Positions 24,836 to 36,705 of a stretch of 64,000 bases of DNA are shown in pieces (within the stretch, counting starts at the first letter, position 1; each line of letters begins with the position of its first letter). The stretch is taken from contig CP141148.1 of assembly GCA_035235625.1 (NCBI GenBank), forward strand, positions 33,357,057 through 33,421,056, written 5' to 3'. The notes beneath the pieces were generated by a model. The model was not told the origin of the DNA, made no database searches, and was given only the letters and a program-made list of their open reading frames with translations. The translations under genes were made by a program, and so were the position numbers. Origin of the DNA: Saururus chinensis. Taxonomy: Eukaryota > Streptophyta > Magnoliopsida > Piperales > Saururaceae.

Positions 24836-25565
24836 AAGAAGAATGCATCTATATATACTCCAATAAACCCCTTAATTAGTATGTCGTTTCTCATTTACCC
24901 CTACTAAAAATTTTAAAATTTCTTGTATATAGCCCATAATAAAAAAATCTTAATTGATTCTAATATGCTCCTTTCTCCCTCCTCCTCCAACACAAGTGTT
25001 GTTTAGCAACATCTTCCTTCTCCTCTTCCTCCCCTTCTCAACACCCTCTCCCCCTTTAGGCAGGAGGCCTAACAGCCACGGGCCGTGGCCAGAAGGTCTC
25101 GATCTAGCCTAGCTAGATGTATCCCTAAACCATAAACTCGGATGCATCCTAGTCAAATTTAGCACATGGTCCAGGCCACAACTAGAGGGCTAGGCTACAG
25201 CGAGGAGGCCTTGCCCTCTTGGCCGTAGTTTTGCCAAACTGGGTTGGCTGCAACCAAGCTAGCTAGATTTGGCATTTCCTAATTAGGTTAAATTTAGTTA
25301 CAACTTCGCTAGGCTGCTTGTAGCCCTCCTATTAGCCAACGATGCTGAAGAGATGTCGGTGTTCTAGAAAAAAAGAAAAAGAAAAAAAAAAGAAGAATGT
25401 GAAGAGGAAGAGGAGGAGGAGGTTTATGGCTACTACTAGAGATACTACCTCCTTATTTGGAGTAAGAGAGGGAGATGAGGTTATTTTAGATGGGGTCATT
25501 TTAGGTTAGTAAAAGAGGTTATTGAAGGGTCAACTAGGGTGTATATATACTTATTCTTAAAAGAA
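24836..25565. mobile_element. Mutator-like element with terminal inverted repeats (non-autonomous)
   Basis: The left end at about 24836-24885 (atctatatatactcc and following) is an imperfect inverted copy of the right end at about 25520-25565 (gggtgtatatatacttattc). The interior at 25040-25330 is relatively GC-rich, with repeated glutamate-like GGC-rich words. No transposase. The target duplication is not clear. Confidence 0.4.
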
Positions 25566-25706
25566 TTACTAAGATAATATCTTTTTAAATTTTAATTATT
25601 TTTAATATATATTAATAGTGTGTGGCCTTCTCCATCTTATATCGGTACCTATGTGCCCCTCTTAGTAATCATCCATAATCCTATCATTACTGCTACGGCC
25701 TTCCTC

Positions 25707-25888
25707 TCTATCCCGGTTTTGTCTATTACCCCAGGTAATTCAATTATTTAGCTACATTCTCTTGGCCCCATTACTCAACACAGCCCCACATGAACAGATG
25801 AATCTGGTGTCCTGTCCCCTCCCTTAAAAGTACACCCGTTCTCAAGAAACTAACTCCAAAGCCAGTATTGCATCTGATCAATCCAAAC
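25707..25888 (+). promoter_or_regulatory. OCT-B proximal upstream region
   Basis: Aligns with 1283-1473 of OCT-A and about 52700-52876 of OCT-C: the segment aattatttagctacattctc and the pre-start aatccaaac are shared by all three. It begins at the point where the displaced block at 20088 would have continued. Confidence 0.6.
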
Positions 25889-27463
25889 ATGACTGACCCG
25901 TCGCCACTTCTTCCTCCATATGACCAGCCTGATGATCGTAATGATCAGACTCACTCCCTAGATGAGGCCATTGAGAGATGCGTGGGCAGCTTTGGCAGGG
26001 CTCACCTCCTCCAGGCCATCATCGTCTCCTTTGCATGGGTGTTTGATGCTCAGCAGACGTTCATCAATGTCTTCACCGACCGGCAGCCCTCTTGGAGGTG
26101 CAGAGACTTGAATGACAACCTTTGCACTTCGGCCATCAGCCCCTGTGGCCTCCCTAGGGCCGCATGGGAGTGGGACGTGCCCCAGCAAATCTCAGTTGTG
26201 TCCGAGTGGGAACTTGCCTGCGCCGGTCCGGTCCTCGCCGGCCTCCCTGCCTCGTCTTTCTACGTTGGCTGCCTCCTTGGTGGGTTCCTCTTCGCCACCC
26301 TCGCCGACTCCACACTAGGCCGGAAGAACATGCTCCTCCTCTCCTGCTCCATCATGTCCTTGGCCGCCACCCTCACCGCCTTCTCCCCTAATGTATGGGT
26401 ATACTCCCTCCTCCGCCTTGTCAGCGGCTTTGGCCGTGCAACAATCGGCACGTGCACGCTCGTCCTCTCCACCGAGCTTGTCAGCAAGAGGTGGCGCAGC
26501 CAGGTTGGAATACTAGGCTTCTTCTTCTTCACCTTAGGTTTCTTGTCTCTGCCAGGGATGGCTTACCTTAGTAGTGGTTCCTCTTGGAGGAGGCTTTATT
26601 TGTGGACTTCCATTCCTGCCCTATTCTATTGTGTTATTGTCCACCTAATGGTCTATGAGTCCCCTAGGTGGCTCTATGTGAAGGGGCGCAAGGATCAAGC
26701 TATTCAAATACTAGGAAAAATTGCCTCATTTAATGGGAAGAAATTGAATCATGACCCCTTCTCTAGGGTTTGTATCGAGGAAGAGGAACATTGTGACATG
26801 TACTCCGCAATGAAGATACTCTATGAGAAGAAATGGGCATTTCGGCGACTGTCGGCGGTGGTGGTGGTCAGCCTCGGAGTTGGCCTCGTGTACAACGGCA
26901 TGCCGCTGGCCGTCGGGACACTCAGCTTCAATCAGTACCTTAGTGTCACCTTCAATGCACTGGCTGAGATCCCCTCTGTCCTAGTCACATTCTGCCTCAT
27001 TGAGCGGCTGAGCCGCCGGCGCATGGTGCTTGCCTTCGCTCTTGCAAGTGGTATCACGAGCGTACTGTGCGGGGTAGTCGGTGGCGGAGACGGCAACCAT
27101 GGCGAGGGGTGGAGAAAGTGGTTGCAAATGGGGCTGGAGCTTGTGTCATTCTTCAGTGGCTGCACCACATGCGACGTACTACTACTTTACACGCTCGAGC
27201 TGTTTCCCACGTGCGTGAGGAACTCGGCGGTGTCGATGGCCCGACAGGCGCTGGTGCTGGGTGGCGTGTTCGGGCCGTTGCTAGTGGCGGCCGGGAGGAG
27301 GAAGGCGGCGGCACTCACTTTTGTGGTGTTTGGGGTGGTGATTGGGGTTTGCGGGCTATTTGTGGTGTGCCTGCCGGAGACTAAGGGGGCGGCCTATTGT
27401 GACACCATGGAGGAGCAGGAGCAGAAGGATAGTCTACCTTCTCCAAATGATACCAAGGCATGA
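25889..27463 (+). CDS. OCT-B: organic cation/carnitine transporter, MFS family (intact)
   Basis: Predicted 524-residue, 12-span plant OCT, closely similar to OCT-A; same role, with substrate inferred from family. The same landmarks are present: N-terminal SLDEAIERCVGSFGRAHLLQ, the Cys-containing loop after TM1, TLADSTLGRKN, SPRWL, ELFPTCVRN and LPETKG. It is four residues shorter than OCT-A: three are missing in the central loop (IEEEEHCDMYSAMK against IEEVAHNTGVNMYSAMK) and one near the last spans (AAALTFVVFG). The start at 25889 follows the conserved aacATGACTGACCC; an upstream in-frame ATG at 25868 adds seven unconserved residues. No frame damage. The promoter is altered: sequence homologous to OCT-A's distal upstream region lies more than 5.6 kb away behind an LTR element, so expression may differ from that of OCT-A. 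Confidence 0.9.
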   Translation: MTDPSPLLPPYDQPDDRNDQTHSLDEAIERCVGSFGRAHLLQAIIVSFAWVFDAQQTFINVFTDRQPSWRCRDLNDNLCTSAISPCGLPRAAWEWDVPQQISVVSEWELACAGPVLAGLPASSFYVGCLLGGFLFATLADSTLGRKNMLLLSCSIMSLAATLTAFSPNVWVYSLLRLVSGFGRATIGTCTLVLSTELVSKRWRSQVGILGFFFFTLGFLSLPGMAYLSSGSSWRRLYLWTSIPALFYCVIVHLMVYESPRWLYVKGRKDQAIQILGKIASFNGKKLNHDPFSRVCIEEEEHCDMYSAMKILYEKKWAFRRLSAVVVVSLGVGLVYNGMPLAVGTLSFNQYLSVTFNALAEIPSVLVTFCLIERLSRRRMVLAFALASGITSVLCGVVGGGDGNHGEGWRKWLQMGLELVSFFSGCTTCDVLLLYTLELFPTCVRNSAVSMARQALVLGGVFGPLLVAAGRRKAAALTFVVFGVVIGVCGLFVVCLPETKGAAYCDTMEEQEQKDSLPSPNDTKA

Positions 27464-27629
27464 AAATAAGTTGTTTTGTTGTATGCAATAGAAATAAAAA
27501 GTTATTTTATTATCTTCCTCAAATAATAGAACAATTCATTTTTTTTATTTATGTATTTCTTTTTTTATATAAATATATATTTGCAATTCTTACTGATGAC
27601 TAGTCGTCCTCTTCCATCTCTTAATGTTA

Positions 27630-27840
27630 TACTCTTTGCATCTCATATTATAAATTATATTTAGAAAAATAAATATTTTTATTAAAGTGTGAAACTTACA
27701 TTTAATAAGAGGAAAAATAAAGTTATGAAATTCTATATTAAGTACCTAACCGTTTAAATTAAACAAAATGAAGCTGTATTAATATAGAATACATTTTTTT
27801 TTTGCCAAATAGAACTTATAAATGTCAGACGGAGGGAATA
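27630..27840. mobile_element. Stowaway-like MITE with empty site in the OCT-C flank
   Basis: Begins TACTCTTTGCATCTCATATT and ends GTCAGACGGAGGGAATA. In the OCT-C flank the sequence runs straight through (tgttatagaaactgttgaat at about 55700), giving an empty site with the TA target. Confidence 0.8.
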
Positions 27841-28380
27841 AGAAACAAAATGTTGAATATTGATGGATCAATGTTGGATGGGATCATTTAATATGGAGGA
27901 GGAGGGGCCGAGCAAGTTAGCACCATTAAACATCTCTGACATTTAAGATCAGTAGGATTAGATCATATAAAATAAGGTCCAGTATATGTCAATCAAATGC
28001 GTCTAATCAGCTGACCTGCTCTATGGCCAGAACCTAATAACGTGCTATATAGGGCTCTTAACATGTATATATATATATAAGAGTCGGCATGACAACCATA
28101 TAATTATATGGTAAATGGTAGCTGAGACTTTAAGAGAGGAGGCGGATATTTTTTTTACAGGGTCAATAATAGTTTTTTTCTTGGCCAAACTCAAAAGTAA
28201 TTGTGAGGAATGGTTTTAAAAAAAGTTCATAAACCAGGCTGGTGATATGACATTACGACCACCCTGGCCACAATGTAGATGCCAGTGCTGATCAAAACGC
28301 AGGTAGGTGGGTGGGTGGGTTTGTTTAGAGGAGGAAGGCGAGGCAGGCCACCTGTGTTAGGGATCTATTATTTATGCTCA

Positions 28381-29903
28381 CCACTGACATTGAAGTGGGT
28401 GTAAAAAATTACAGAAGCAATTGATATTTAAAATCTAATAGTACACACGCTAACGCATTTTAATATAAGCACTTCGATATTATCATGTGCTAACGTATGC
28501 ACTGATGATTTTCTAGTTATACTATTCCTATGCATTCATTAGGTTGAGCTCGTTATCGATAGAAAATATAAAATATACTTTCGCAGAGAAGGGAAGAACC
28601 GGGAAGAAAAGGGGCATAGTAAATGTGTAATGCGTTGGTGAAGCTTCACGAGTCGCTCGTGCTAACAAATGTCTTGATATTTATATGGGGTTTTAAACGT
28701 TAACTACAAAAAAAATAGTAATATATTATTAACTTTAAATTTTATATTAAGATAAAAATATCTCTAACTGCCCTCCTTCTCACTCACAATATTCGACACT
28801 TTATCTATTCTTCCCATGCTCTCTATCTCTACTGCCTACCAAGTGCTTTCGTACATGGGTTTTACAGTAGAGTTAAAACATCTATTAGTGTATTTTTATT
28901 GATTTCAAGACTACTCATCTCTTCCTTTTGCTGCAATTGCTAACATCAGTTTGTGACAAGATTTCCAAGCCTTTTGTCAACCTTTTTTCCTATTTGATTT
29001 TTTATTTTATAATATAAACCATGTAAGATAAGTTAATGGGCATGTTCTCCTTATCAATTTGCTAATACCTATTTGAGGAATCCTAGAGGGAAGTCAATTT
29101 TTATCACAATTTTATTTGATCATTTCTGCCTGACTCTACCATCTAACGCTTGAGCATATCCACCTTATCCGTTAGGAATATCCTCTCCACCTCCTTTGCC
29201 ACAATCTCGACCAACAACTGATTGAGGAAGAAAAATAAATATTTACTCTATTTGTTATATACAAATAAAGTAAATATTTACTATCAAAGGAGTACATTTT
29301 ACCCGCAGCTAAACCTTGTCATGTAGGCGTTGGCGGAGCTTCCTCCGTAGCCAATAGAGGTGGCAGATCTTTAGGAGGGTCCTAATTTTAGCCAGGAGGA
29401 GAAGTTGACATCGTAAGTCTTGAAGAAAAAGGAGACGGTGTAAAAGGAAGCAACAACTATGATGGGGACGAAGCCGAAGTAGAGGTTGAGGAGTGCACTA
29501 TAGGTGCGAGTGAGGACGATTAAGTTCTAATAGGGACAGGGCCAAGGTGGGGGAGGTTAGGTTAGAGATGGGCCAAGGTTTAGATCTCGATAGGAAGTTG
29601 AGCCGATGGCAGCCGAGGAGGTGGGGCCTAAAAATGAAGAGGTAGCCGAGGATGGCGATGAAAAAAGAGGAGAAAAGGAGCTTTATGCCAAAAGAAAAAG
29701 AAGCATAATAAAGAAAATAATTAAAGATCTGAATAAAAGTGAAAGGAAAGAGAGATGTGAAAAAAAGGAGAAACATAAAACAGGTGGAAGAAGGGTAATT
29801 TTATTTGAAAATTAAAATTATATGACCTGTAAATTGATTTCACGGGCCTTTAGACGCCTTTAAATCTGGCGTAAGAGGCTTTTTAGACATGTTATCTCAT
29901 GAG
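28381..29903. other. DNA present only in the OCT-B flank
   Basis: No counterpart at the equivalent place in the OCT-C flank. At 28390-28540 there are weak matches to the GGGAAGTG foldback MITE (gctaacg... words). At 29238-29284 a near-perfect palindrome (taaatatttactctatttgt and its complement) is visible. A Lys/Glu-rich frame at 29606-29815 looks like chance. Confidence 0.35.
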
Positions 29904-30937
29904 TACGGCTGTAAATGAGTCGAGCTAGCTCGTGAGCAAACTCGGCTCGATTAGGTTCGGCTCGAGTTGAACTCGACTTGAATCAGGCTCAACTCGAACT
30001 CGATTCGAGCTCAAATAAGTTCAAGCCGAGTTTGAGCCGACCCCTGCTCGACTCTGCTCGGCTCGGCTCAAATGAAACTCGAACTCGATGCTACTCGACC
30101 TCAAGCTCGAACTCGAATATAATTTTAAAATTATATATAAATAATATATATATGCATATTTTATATAAACATAATTGTTAATTTAATTACATATTTATAA
30201 CATACTCCATCCATTCTTAGATTAATAGCTCTATTTGATTAGTTCATTTTGAAAATTTTAATTGAGTTATTAATCTAAGACGAATGGAATATATAGAACG
30301 ACATATAATCACATATTTATATACTAATACTATGTATCGTATTGATATATGAGACCCGTTTATATGAGTCAAAGCTCACTTACAACTATGTGAGTATAGA
30401 TGTCATACATCATCATATTACGATATAAGAACACACATAACTTGGGAGGTAGATTAGTTTATGTCTTCTTGCGCATTTGGATCTCGATCTTGCCTGAATA
30501 ATTTTTTATTTTTTACATCTTTTTTAATGATTATATGTACATAAAGAGAGAAAAATAATGATGTTGCATTTTTTTAGCATATGTAACTAAAACTTATTTG
30601 TCATAGTTTTATTCTTTCATAGTAACTATAATCAAATATTCACGATGTAGTTATAATACTTGTTGAAGTATATTAATTAATATTTAATACTAAAAATATA
30701 TTAGTATATGTGATATTTCATATACTTTATATTTATATGTAGATTATTTTTATTTTTTTAGTTCGAGCCAAGGCTTATGATTCATTTATTCAAGTTTGAG
30801 CTCGAGCTTAAGCCAAGCTTTGGATTTCTAAATCGAGCCGAGCTCGAATTGAAAAGTTCAATTTCATTCGGGCTTTGAGCCGAGCTCGAGCCGAAACAGC
30901 CTAATACTCGGCTTAGCTTGGCTCGTTAACACCCCTA
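29904..30937. mobile_element. Non-autonomous hAT-like element
   Basis: The ends are inverted (TACGGCTGTAAATGAG at the left, GTTAACACCCCTA at the right), and the flanks are an 8-bp duplication with one mismatch, ctcatgag (29896-29903) and ctcataag (30938-30945). Both subterminal regions are crowded with self-complementary gagctcgag/ctcgagc words, as in many plant hAT elements. It has no transposase. It sits between inverted gcctttagacgcc/ggcgtctaaaggc words of an older repeat. Confidence 0.75.
30203..30291. mobile_element. Short Stowaway-like MITE nested in the hAT-like element
   Basis: TACTCCATCCATTCTTAGAT at the left and ATCTAAGACGAATGGAATA at the right form about 28-bp inverted ends around a short loop. 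Confidence 0.65.
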
Positions 30938-31313
30938 CTCATAAGGCCTACTCGTAAGATCAAATTATAGGCGTCTAAAGGCCTGCGTCTCATACAGCCT
31001 ACTCATGAGATCTGACCCCATTTATATCGAGTGCGACTACCAATAAACAACGTCCTCAATTGTGCTTTTATGTGATGAACTGCTGCACAGCTTCACCGGT
31101 GACTTCATTTGCTGATAAAATTTGGGAAGGAGGGAGAAGGTAAGTGGGTGTGGTGTGACAAAAATTTAGGTTGTGTTGGCTAATTAAAAAATTCTTAGAA
31201 TTGTCTTCTCATTAGAATTTAGGGTAAGTGAGAAAAAGTTGGGGTATCAATGAAGGTACTCACATGTACATGCCAGTTTCCGTTTCCCACAATTCCACTC
31301 CCTATCTCAAATT

Positions 31314-31492
31314 GGGGAAGTGTTTTTGCTATTCCGCTCTGACTGTGAGCGAGCGTAAAGAGTACATATGAAGTGTCTATCTTCAAGATGGACGGTGCAC
31401 ATGTTAGCGTACACTAATATAAGTAATGGATACTCTGTATATATTTCTTACGCTTGGCTTACGGTGACAAGGGAGCACAAAAAACACTTCCC
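31314..31492. mobile_element. Foldback MITE (GGGAAGTG family), filled site
   Basis: Starts GGGGAAGTGTTTTTGC and ends AAAAACACTTCCC. In the OCT-C flank (about 57448) the sequence is uninterrupted (atcaaaatgagaacac), so this is an insertion specific to the OCT-B block. Flanks aaatt/aaact are a likely target duplication. Confidence 0.8.
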
Positions 31493-31789
31493 AAACTGAG
31501 AACACACTTTAAATCCTCCACCTCATAGCCCCTCATTTTATGATTTGCTTCTCCACCCAGGGTGAGTTCCATTGCGAAAATCCTGTTGATAATCGACATT
31601 ATTGCCTTTACTAGATATTTGTCGTTAATTGCTATACAGTTTTGAGTCAGCTTGATAGGAACTTGTCTGAGACTTTGTAAATATGCCCAACTAGACCGCA
31701 GTTCTTTTATTTGTTTGTTTAATTAATCCCAAGGCTTGTTGTGTAGATAGAATAGCTTGCCTTGGTGAACACCAATATATTTTCTAAAA

Positions 31790-32011
31790 CAGAAGTATTT
31801 TTAATGTTTCTTTTTCAATGTGAGTCGAGCATAAAGAATGCCGGGGTGCCGTTAGATTTTAATATTGACGGCACACATGTTAATGCACATTAACATAATA
31901 TTTATGCTAACGTACGCTAGCATGTGCATCGTCGATCTTAAAATCTGATGGATCCTAAATGTTTTTTACACTTGGCTCACTATCAGAGTGAAGTATAGAA
32001 AACACTTCCCC
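31790..32011. mobile_element. Foldback MITE (GGGAAGTG family), second copy
   Basis: Shares with the copy at 31314 the opening aagt-att/gtt segment, the gagtcgagc(at/g)aaag stretch, the acatgttaatgca words and the terminal aacacttccc. It is absent at the corresponding site of the OCT-C flank (about 58900). It has both halves of an internal gctaacgtacgctagc palindrome. Confidence 0.7.
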
Positions 32012-32523
32012 TTAAAAGAGGGATGATTAAAAAAATTTCCCTTTAAAAGATGGATGATTTCCTTAAAAGACTCCAAACATAATATTTGCTCTGATCAGGA
32101 CATTTTTTGGGATCGCTTCAGTGCTCAGCTTAGGAAGCTTTCCTTAGGTTCCCAGAAACTACTTTGATTAATTAAAAAAGAACTTAAATCTGCTTCGTAC
32201 GTTTTAATTTATTAGCTTCCATTAAAATCTACGATTAAGCCTTTTTGAGGCTGCATTTCAGATATTGGGCTCCAACAAGATCAACATTTCTTGTAGGCTT
32301 AGTTTATATGCTATATCTGAAGCTAGCATCCCACCCAATTTTTGTATGGAAGAGCGTATATAAGATGATACTTATTGATCTGCTGTATATTTGCCACATA
32401 CTAAGTATTAGATAATTACTTTTGGGAACCACGGTTATTTAACATATTTACTTCACATTTTAACACTATGCACTACAAGGTAAAGGACTCTATTCGTTAT
32501 AGACACCACTATGGTACTAATTA

Positions 32524-32828
32524 GAGGAGCCAAAGGGCTGGGCTTGAACTCGGCCCATTCACAACCGGGACAGTCCTGAGCCCATATGCGGCTGGGGCTA
32601 TACTAGGCCCCAATTTGAGGCCCACCGGCCTTAGAGGAGCCTGTCGGATGTCAAGGCCGGATTGAAGCCTATAAGGCCATATAACCGTTGGAGGCATGCA
32701 TGTGGGCCGATCAATCGTGCTCATAGGCCAACCGATCGGCCTTATGCAAACTGTTTTTTTAAATAGATTTTTGTGTTGCACAGCCTGGCCAACCCACACA
32801 CAAGCCTGGCCCTATGTATTGTCAGCTA
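32524..32828. mobile_element. TIR element with 10-bp target duplication, filled site
   Basis: Flanked by gtactaatta at 32514-32523 and 32829-32838. The OCT-C flank has a single copy (about 60712) and no insert. Near the ends, gggctgggcttg and caagcctggccct are inverted relatives. The 10-bp duplication points to a Mutator-like origin; hAT is the alternative. It is GC-rich compared with the surroundings. Confidence 0.75.
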
Positions 32829-32955
32829 GTACTAATTAACTATATTAGATTACTTTTATGTTTTAATTAATTCAGTGTGTAACATAGAGACTCTATGCTA
32901 TGGTATGTCGTAGACTACATTTTCCCTACATATAATACGGAAAACCTTTCATTTA

Positions 32956-33131
32956 TACTATCTTCGTTTCATTTTAATAGTCTCAATTTTAAAAAACAAG
33001 TTTTAGTCATATTGATAGTTTTATTTCAAGTTATCTTTTACTAAGATTAATGGAGTAAAAATGTTAACAAATTGGCTTCTTTAAATAGTATTTTCCCCAA
33101 ATTAGACTTATTAATATGGGGCAAGGGACTA
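32956..33131. mobile_element. Stowaway-like MITE shared by the OCT-B and OCT-C flanks
   Basis: TACTATCTTCGTTTC at the left, GGCAAGGGACTA at the right. The copy at 60837-60987 is at the homologous position, so it predates the duplication; there its right end is cut by an LTR. Confidence 0.65.
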
Positions 33132-33396
33132 CACAAATTGTTAACAACTATCTTACATGTCTTTGATCTAGTGGGCCCTTTCCATCTAAGCTAGAGAAAT
33201 TTCAGCTGAAGGAATTAAATCAGTCTGACATGACAAAGTGGGCGCAAATTTCGTAACACAACATACAACGTTGTGTGGTTTGCCACTAATTACTCTTGGT
33301 TCTAGGCTCATTCTACATTTAAGAATTTAAAGAAGCAACCTTCCTCTTAATTTTAATACGAAGCCTAAGTATATGTAAAATAGATATTTTATTTAT

Positions 33397-33496
33397 TACT
33401 CCTTCTATCCCACATGAATAGTGTCATTTGGTTTTTCAAATTTTATCATTATTTTGATAAATTAAAGAGGACTATTCATGTGGGATAAATGGAGTA
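33397..33496. mobile_element. Stowaway-like MITE, 100 bp
   Basis: TACTCCTTCTATCCCACATG is mirrored at the right by CATGTGGGATAAATGGAGTA; the ends are nearly perfect inverted repeats. Confidence 0.8.
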
Positions 33497-33766
33497 TTAC
33501 TACAAGATAACCCAAGTTTTCCAAAAGTTAAGCCCTTAGGAAGGAAAAATTTTATATATTTATTTTATATTCTACCAATTGCCTCATGTGATAAATTTTT
33601 GCCTTTTATTGTACAATTTCAACTTTTTTCTCAATGATGAAACATCTATAACTAAAAAGAAAACAAAGTAGATTTTAAAATCTAGATTAGACTGGTTACT
33701 CGGATTGGGTTCAACCAAACCCAATGGACAAGATAGGCCAAAGCTTTTGGGTTGACTGGCCAGCAT

Positions 33767-34695
33767 TGTAAGATCCCTAACCTTAAATCCAGTTTATTTC
33801 ATTTAATTATGTTGTTATGTGGTTTTAATGTTAATTTAGTTAGTTTATCTTATTTTAGGATTAGATATGATTATCAATGGTTTTAAGCAGTATTTTTTTC
33901 ATTTGATTAGTTTTTTTACTAAACTAAGTTTATCCAAAATTTTGAGATTTTTTTAAAATTTTTTAAAAAAATAGGGCTCCCACCGTGGGCCCCACATATG
34001 TAATTTGGGGTGATGGGTTCCACAAGACCCTAAGCCAAACTTATTTCATCATTAAAGTGTTTAAAATATCTTAAAATTTATTTTAGACCTAAAATGAGCA
34101 AATTACCTATTTTAAATATAAAACTCTATTTGTACCCTAATTTTTAATAAGTATACCCCATAACTTACTGTAAATAGAAATTTCTAGCTTCATTCCCATT
34201 TAAGAAGGGTTGAGATGTGGGAGGCTGAGAAGCCCTAATCCACATATCATCATAATTTTCTCATAAATTTTTTAGGGTTTTGCCTAATCTTTCTTAATCT
34301 TATCTTTTCTAAGTTTAAATCTTGTGTTATACTATTAAAATTTTTTATTTTAATCTGTATTTTAAACCTCTAATGAGGGATTTTTATTTTGAAATAAAGC
34401 AAGCCCTAGATCTATGAGTTTTAAAGTGATTTGAGCTTAAATAATCGAATTTATCAAGGTATTAACTAAACCGTAAATGTAGGTAGAGATTTGAGGAGAT
34501 TCAAGCTTCGATTTTTGACCAAGATCTCACTAAAGGTAAGAGTTTTTTCTTCAAAAAATGAGTTTATGTTTCAAATTTGAAATTTGGGATGATTTATGTA
34601 GGTTTTGCTTGATGTTGAGCTCTAATTGTGGTTTAGGTAAAGCATGATCTTTGTAGTGATTTCTTTGTGTCTTAGTTGATAAATAACTAGATCCA
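33767..34695 (+). mobile_element. 5' part of a long LTR (same family as 42069-45719)
   Basis: Begins TGTAAGATCCCTAACC, like the solo LTR start TGTAAGGACCCTCATC at 42069, and follows the same order: a T/A-rich tract, a gggccccac motif, a 'yacccyaatt' stretch, then agccctaat and ttagggttttgc. It breaks off at about 34695 where unrelated sequence begins. Confidence 0.65.
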
Positions 34696-36620
34696 CTATT
34701 TCCTGCTGCACATAGGCCAAAACAAACCTAATTATATAACTAGTTCGTATCAGGTCAACGTTGCCTTGCCATTTGTTGCCTACTTACGTATCAGATAACA
34801 TGCACAATGTTACTTCGATACGATCTGATCCATACGTAGTTCTGCCTATCGGCTACTATACACATCAAATCATACGGAAGCACATACAATAAAATATGTA
34901 TCTCTGAATATTTAATCGGAGTTATACAAAAACCGATAAATCGTCGAAACACACATCTCACTCTATCATAGAGTCGAGTACCACACCACCACCATCACAT
35001 GCTTCGTTCTACCCCAAAGTGAAACCAATCACATTCACACGTCTCGCTCCATCACTAAGCCAAGACCGAACACACACCACACATCTCGGTCTACCAGAGC
35101 GAGACGGAACACATCATGTCATAAAAGCACACATCAAAATCCACGCATAATAAAACCTACCATATCAAGGCATAGCATAACAAAACACAACGAATCAAAG
35201 CATAGTTGTATATCTTAATTAGCACATGCATTTAAATAAAAGATCAGAAATGCTTACTCCCCTGATGCCCCATGAAGTAGCGGTGTTTGGAGATACTTGT
35301 TCATTCTGAGCGTCCTCCCCTTTCGATCCGGAGACAGCAGAGCCCTCTTTAGCCTCCGCACATTCCTCGCCTTGCGTCGGAAGACGATGAACCAACTCTC
35401 CGCTTTCCCGGAGATGTTTCTCATTGTCTGTGCCTGTGGGTGATGTTTCTCACATATCGTGGCCCTTTAGTGGAAGGCTGAGCCTTCCCTACTCCGGGCA
35501 GCCTCTCTTGATTTGGCCTAGTGATGGAGGACGGAGCATCCTCTCTCTCCAGGCCACTTTTCTCTCCCTTCGGGGCTTGAGGTCAGTGGACAGAGCCCAC
35601 CCTTGCCTTGAGCCGATCCCCATCCTGTTGACATTTAACACATCGCATGCCCATAGGCCGCAAGCATAACCCCACTCCCAAATACTATTTTCTTTTCTGT
35701 GCTCGGTGAAGGATGGAGCTTCCCCTACTCCGGGCCACAACTCTTAATGCGGCCTAGTGACAGAGGATGGAATCCCCTCTTTCTCCAAGCAGCTACTCTC
35801 TCTTCGGGGCAAGAGGGTGGAGGACAGAGCTTCCTTTTGTCCTAGGCCGTTCCTACCTCTAAGGATGCCAACTTGAGAAATGGACCACATTATTGCGTAG
35901 ATCACCTTCAAGTTAGTTAGGAACGCCTCAAGAACTAAATAAAACAAACTTAGAACAAGCCAAAAAACTCCTCCAAAAGTTTGAACAAGATTTCTAATTT
36001 ATAGAGGAAATATGTGGGCGTACAAAACACCCTCACCATACGCATGCGCCACACATCATGTGTCTGCACGGGAGCCAACGGGCATGTGCATCGTGTGGGA
36101 GCTGGCCTGTGTATGCGGGCCCCAACCCTCGAATAGGCAGGCCAACACACAGGCCAATGCCCGCTCTGCCATGCGGCACCGTGTTGCGTGTCAGGTAGCT
36201 ACTGGCGTCATCAATGACACCAACTATTTTGTTATTTTGTTATTTTTAATATTTTTTTATAATATTTTATTTTAAAAATACTCAAACTTCAACACGCAAT
36301 AACTTCTTACCCCAAAGTTAAAATCGTGCATTCTTGGTATACCGATAAACTCGTATCGATGAGCCATTTGAGACAAGACTGTACATGGGTAGGTTATCCC
36401 ACTATTTTAAAAGTAGGTCCCAACCATATGATATATTTTCTGTCTTTCGCTCTAGACCTCCGTTCTGCATAATTTTCAATTTGTTATGCCCCTTACTTTG
36501 AGCTCTACGTAAATACAGATGTTTTACCCCGTAAAACGCTTTAACACTTATTAAAAATTATTAAATTATTTTTAATTTCTTTGATTAGGTGTAAAAAAAA
36601 AAGAATCGTTACGTAGGTCC
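34696..36620 (-). mobile_element. Probable LTR fragment, minus orientation
   Basis: C-rich on the + strand, with the look of a reversed long LTR, including a tandem ~234-bp duplication with units containing tactccggg at about 35490 and 35724. It interrupts the LTR fragment to its left. The ends and target duplication could not be fixed. ORFs within are not conserved coding. Confidence 0.4.
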
Positions 36621-36705
36621 CGCTTCTTCCCTCCCGAGGGCAATAAGGATAGATGGAGAGTAGGTGAGTAGGTAACGTGTGCGGGGAAAGTCCTTTAGCA
36701 TATAA

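Larger units (their letters stand above)
27464..33131. repeat. Duplicated 3' flank of OCT-B (partner 55572-60987)
   Basis: Interrupted alignment with the OCT-C flank. Matching blocks include 28085-28365 with 56070-57100, 31070-31620 with 57215-57575, 31655-31790 with 58740-58870, 32030-32300 with 58925-59145, and 32385-32523 plus 32830-33131 with 60565-60987. The gaps are later insertions in one copy or the other. Confidence 0.75.

Noticed and set aside
29606-29815. Lys/Glu-rich 69-codon frame
   Set aside because: AT-rich purine-biased sequence in insertion DNA; no homology recognised.
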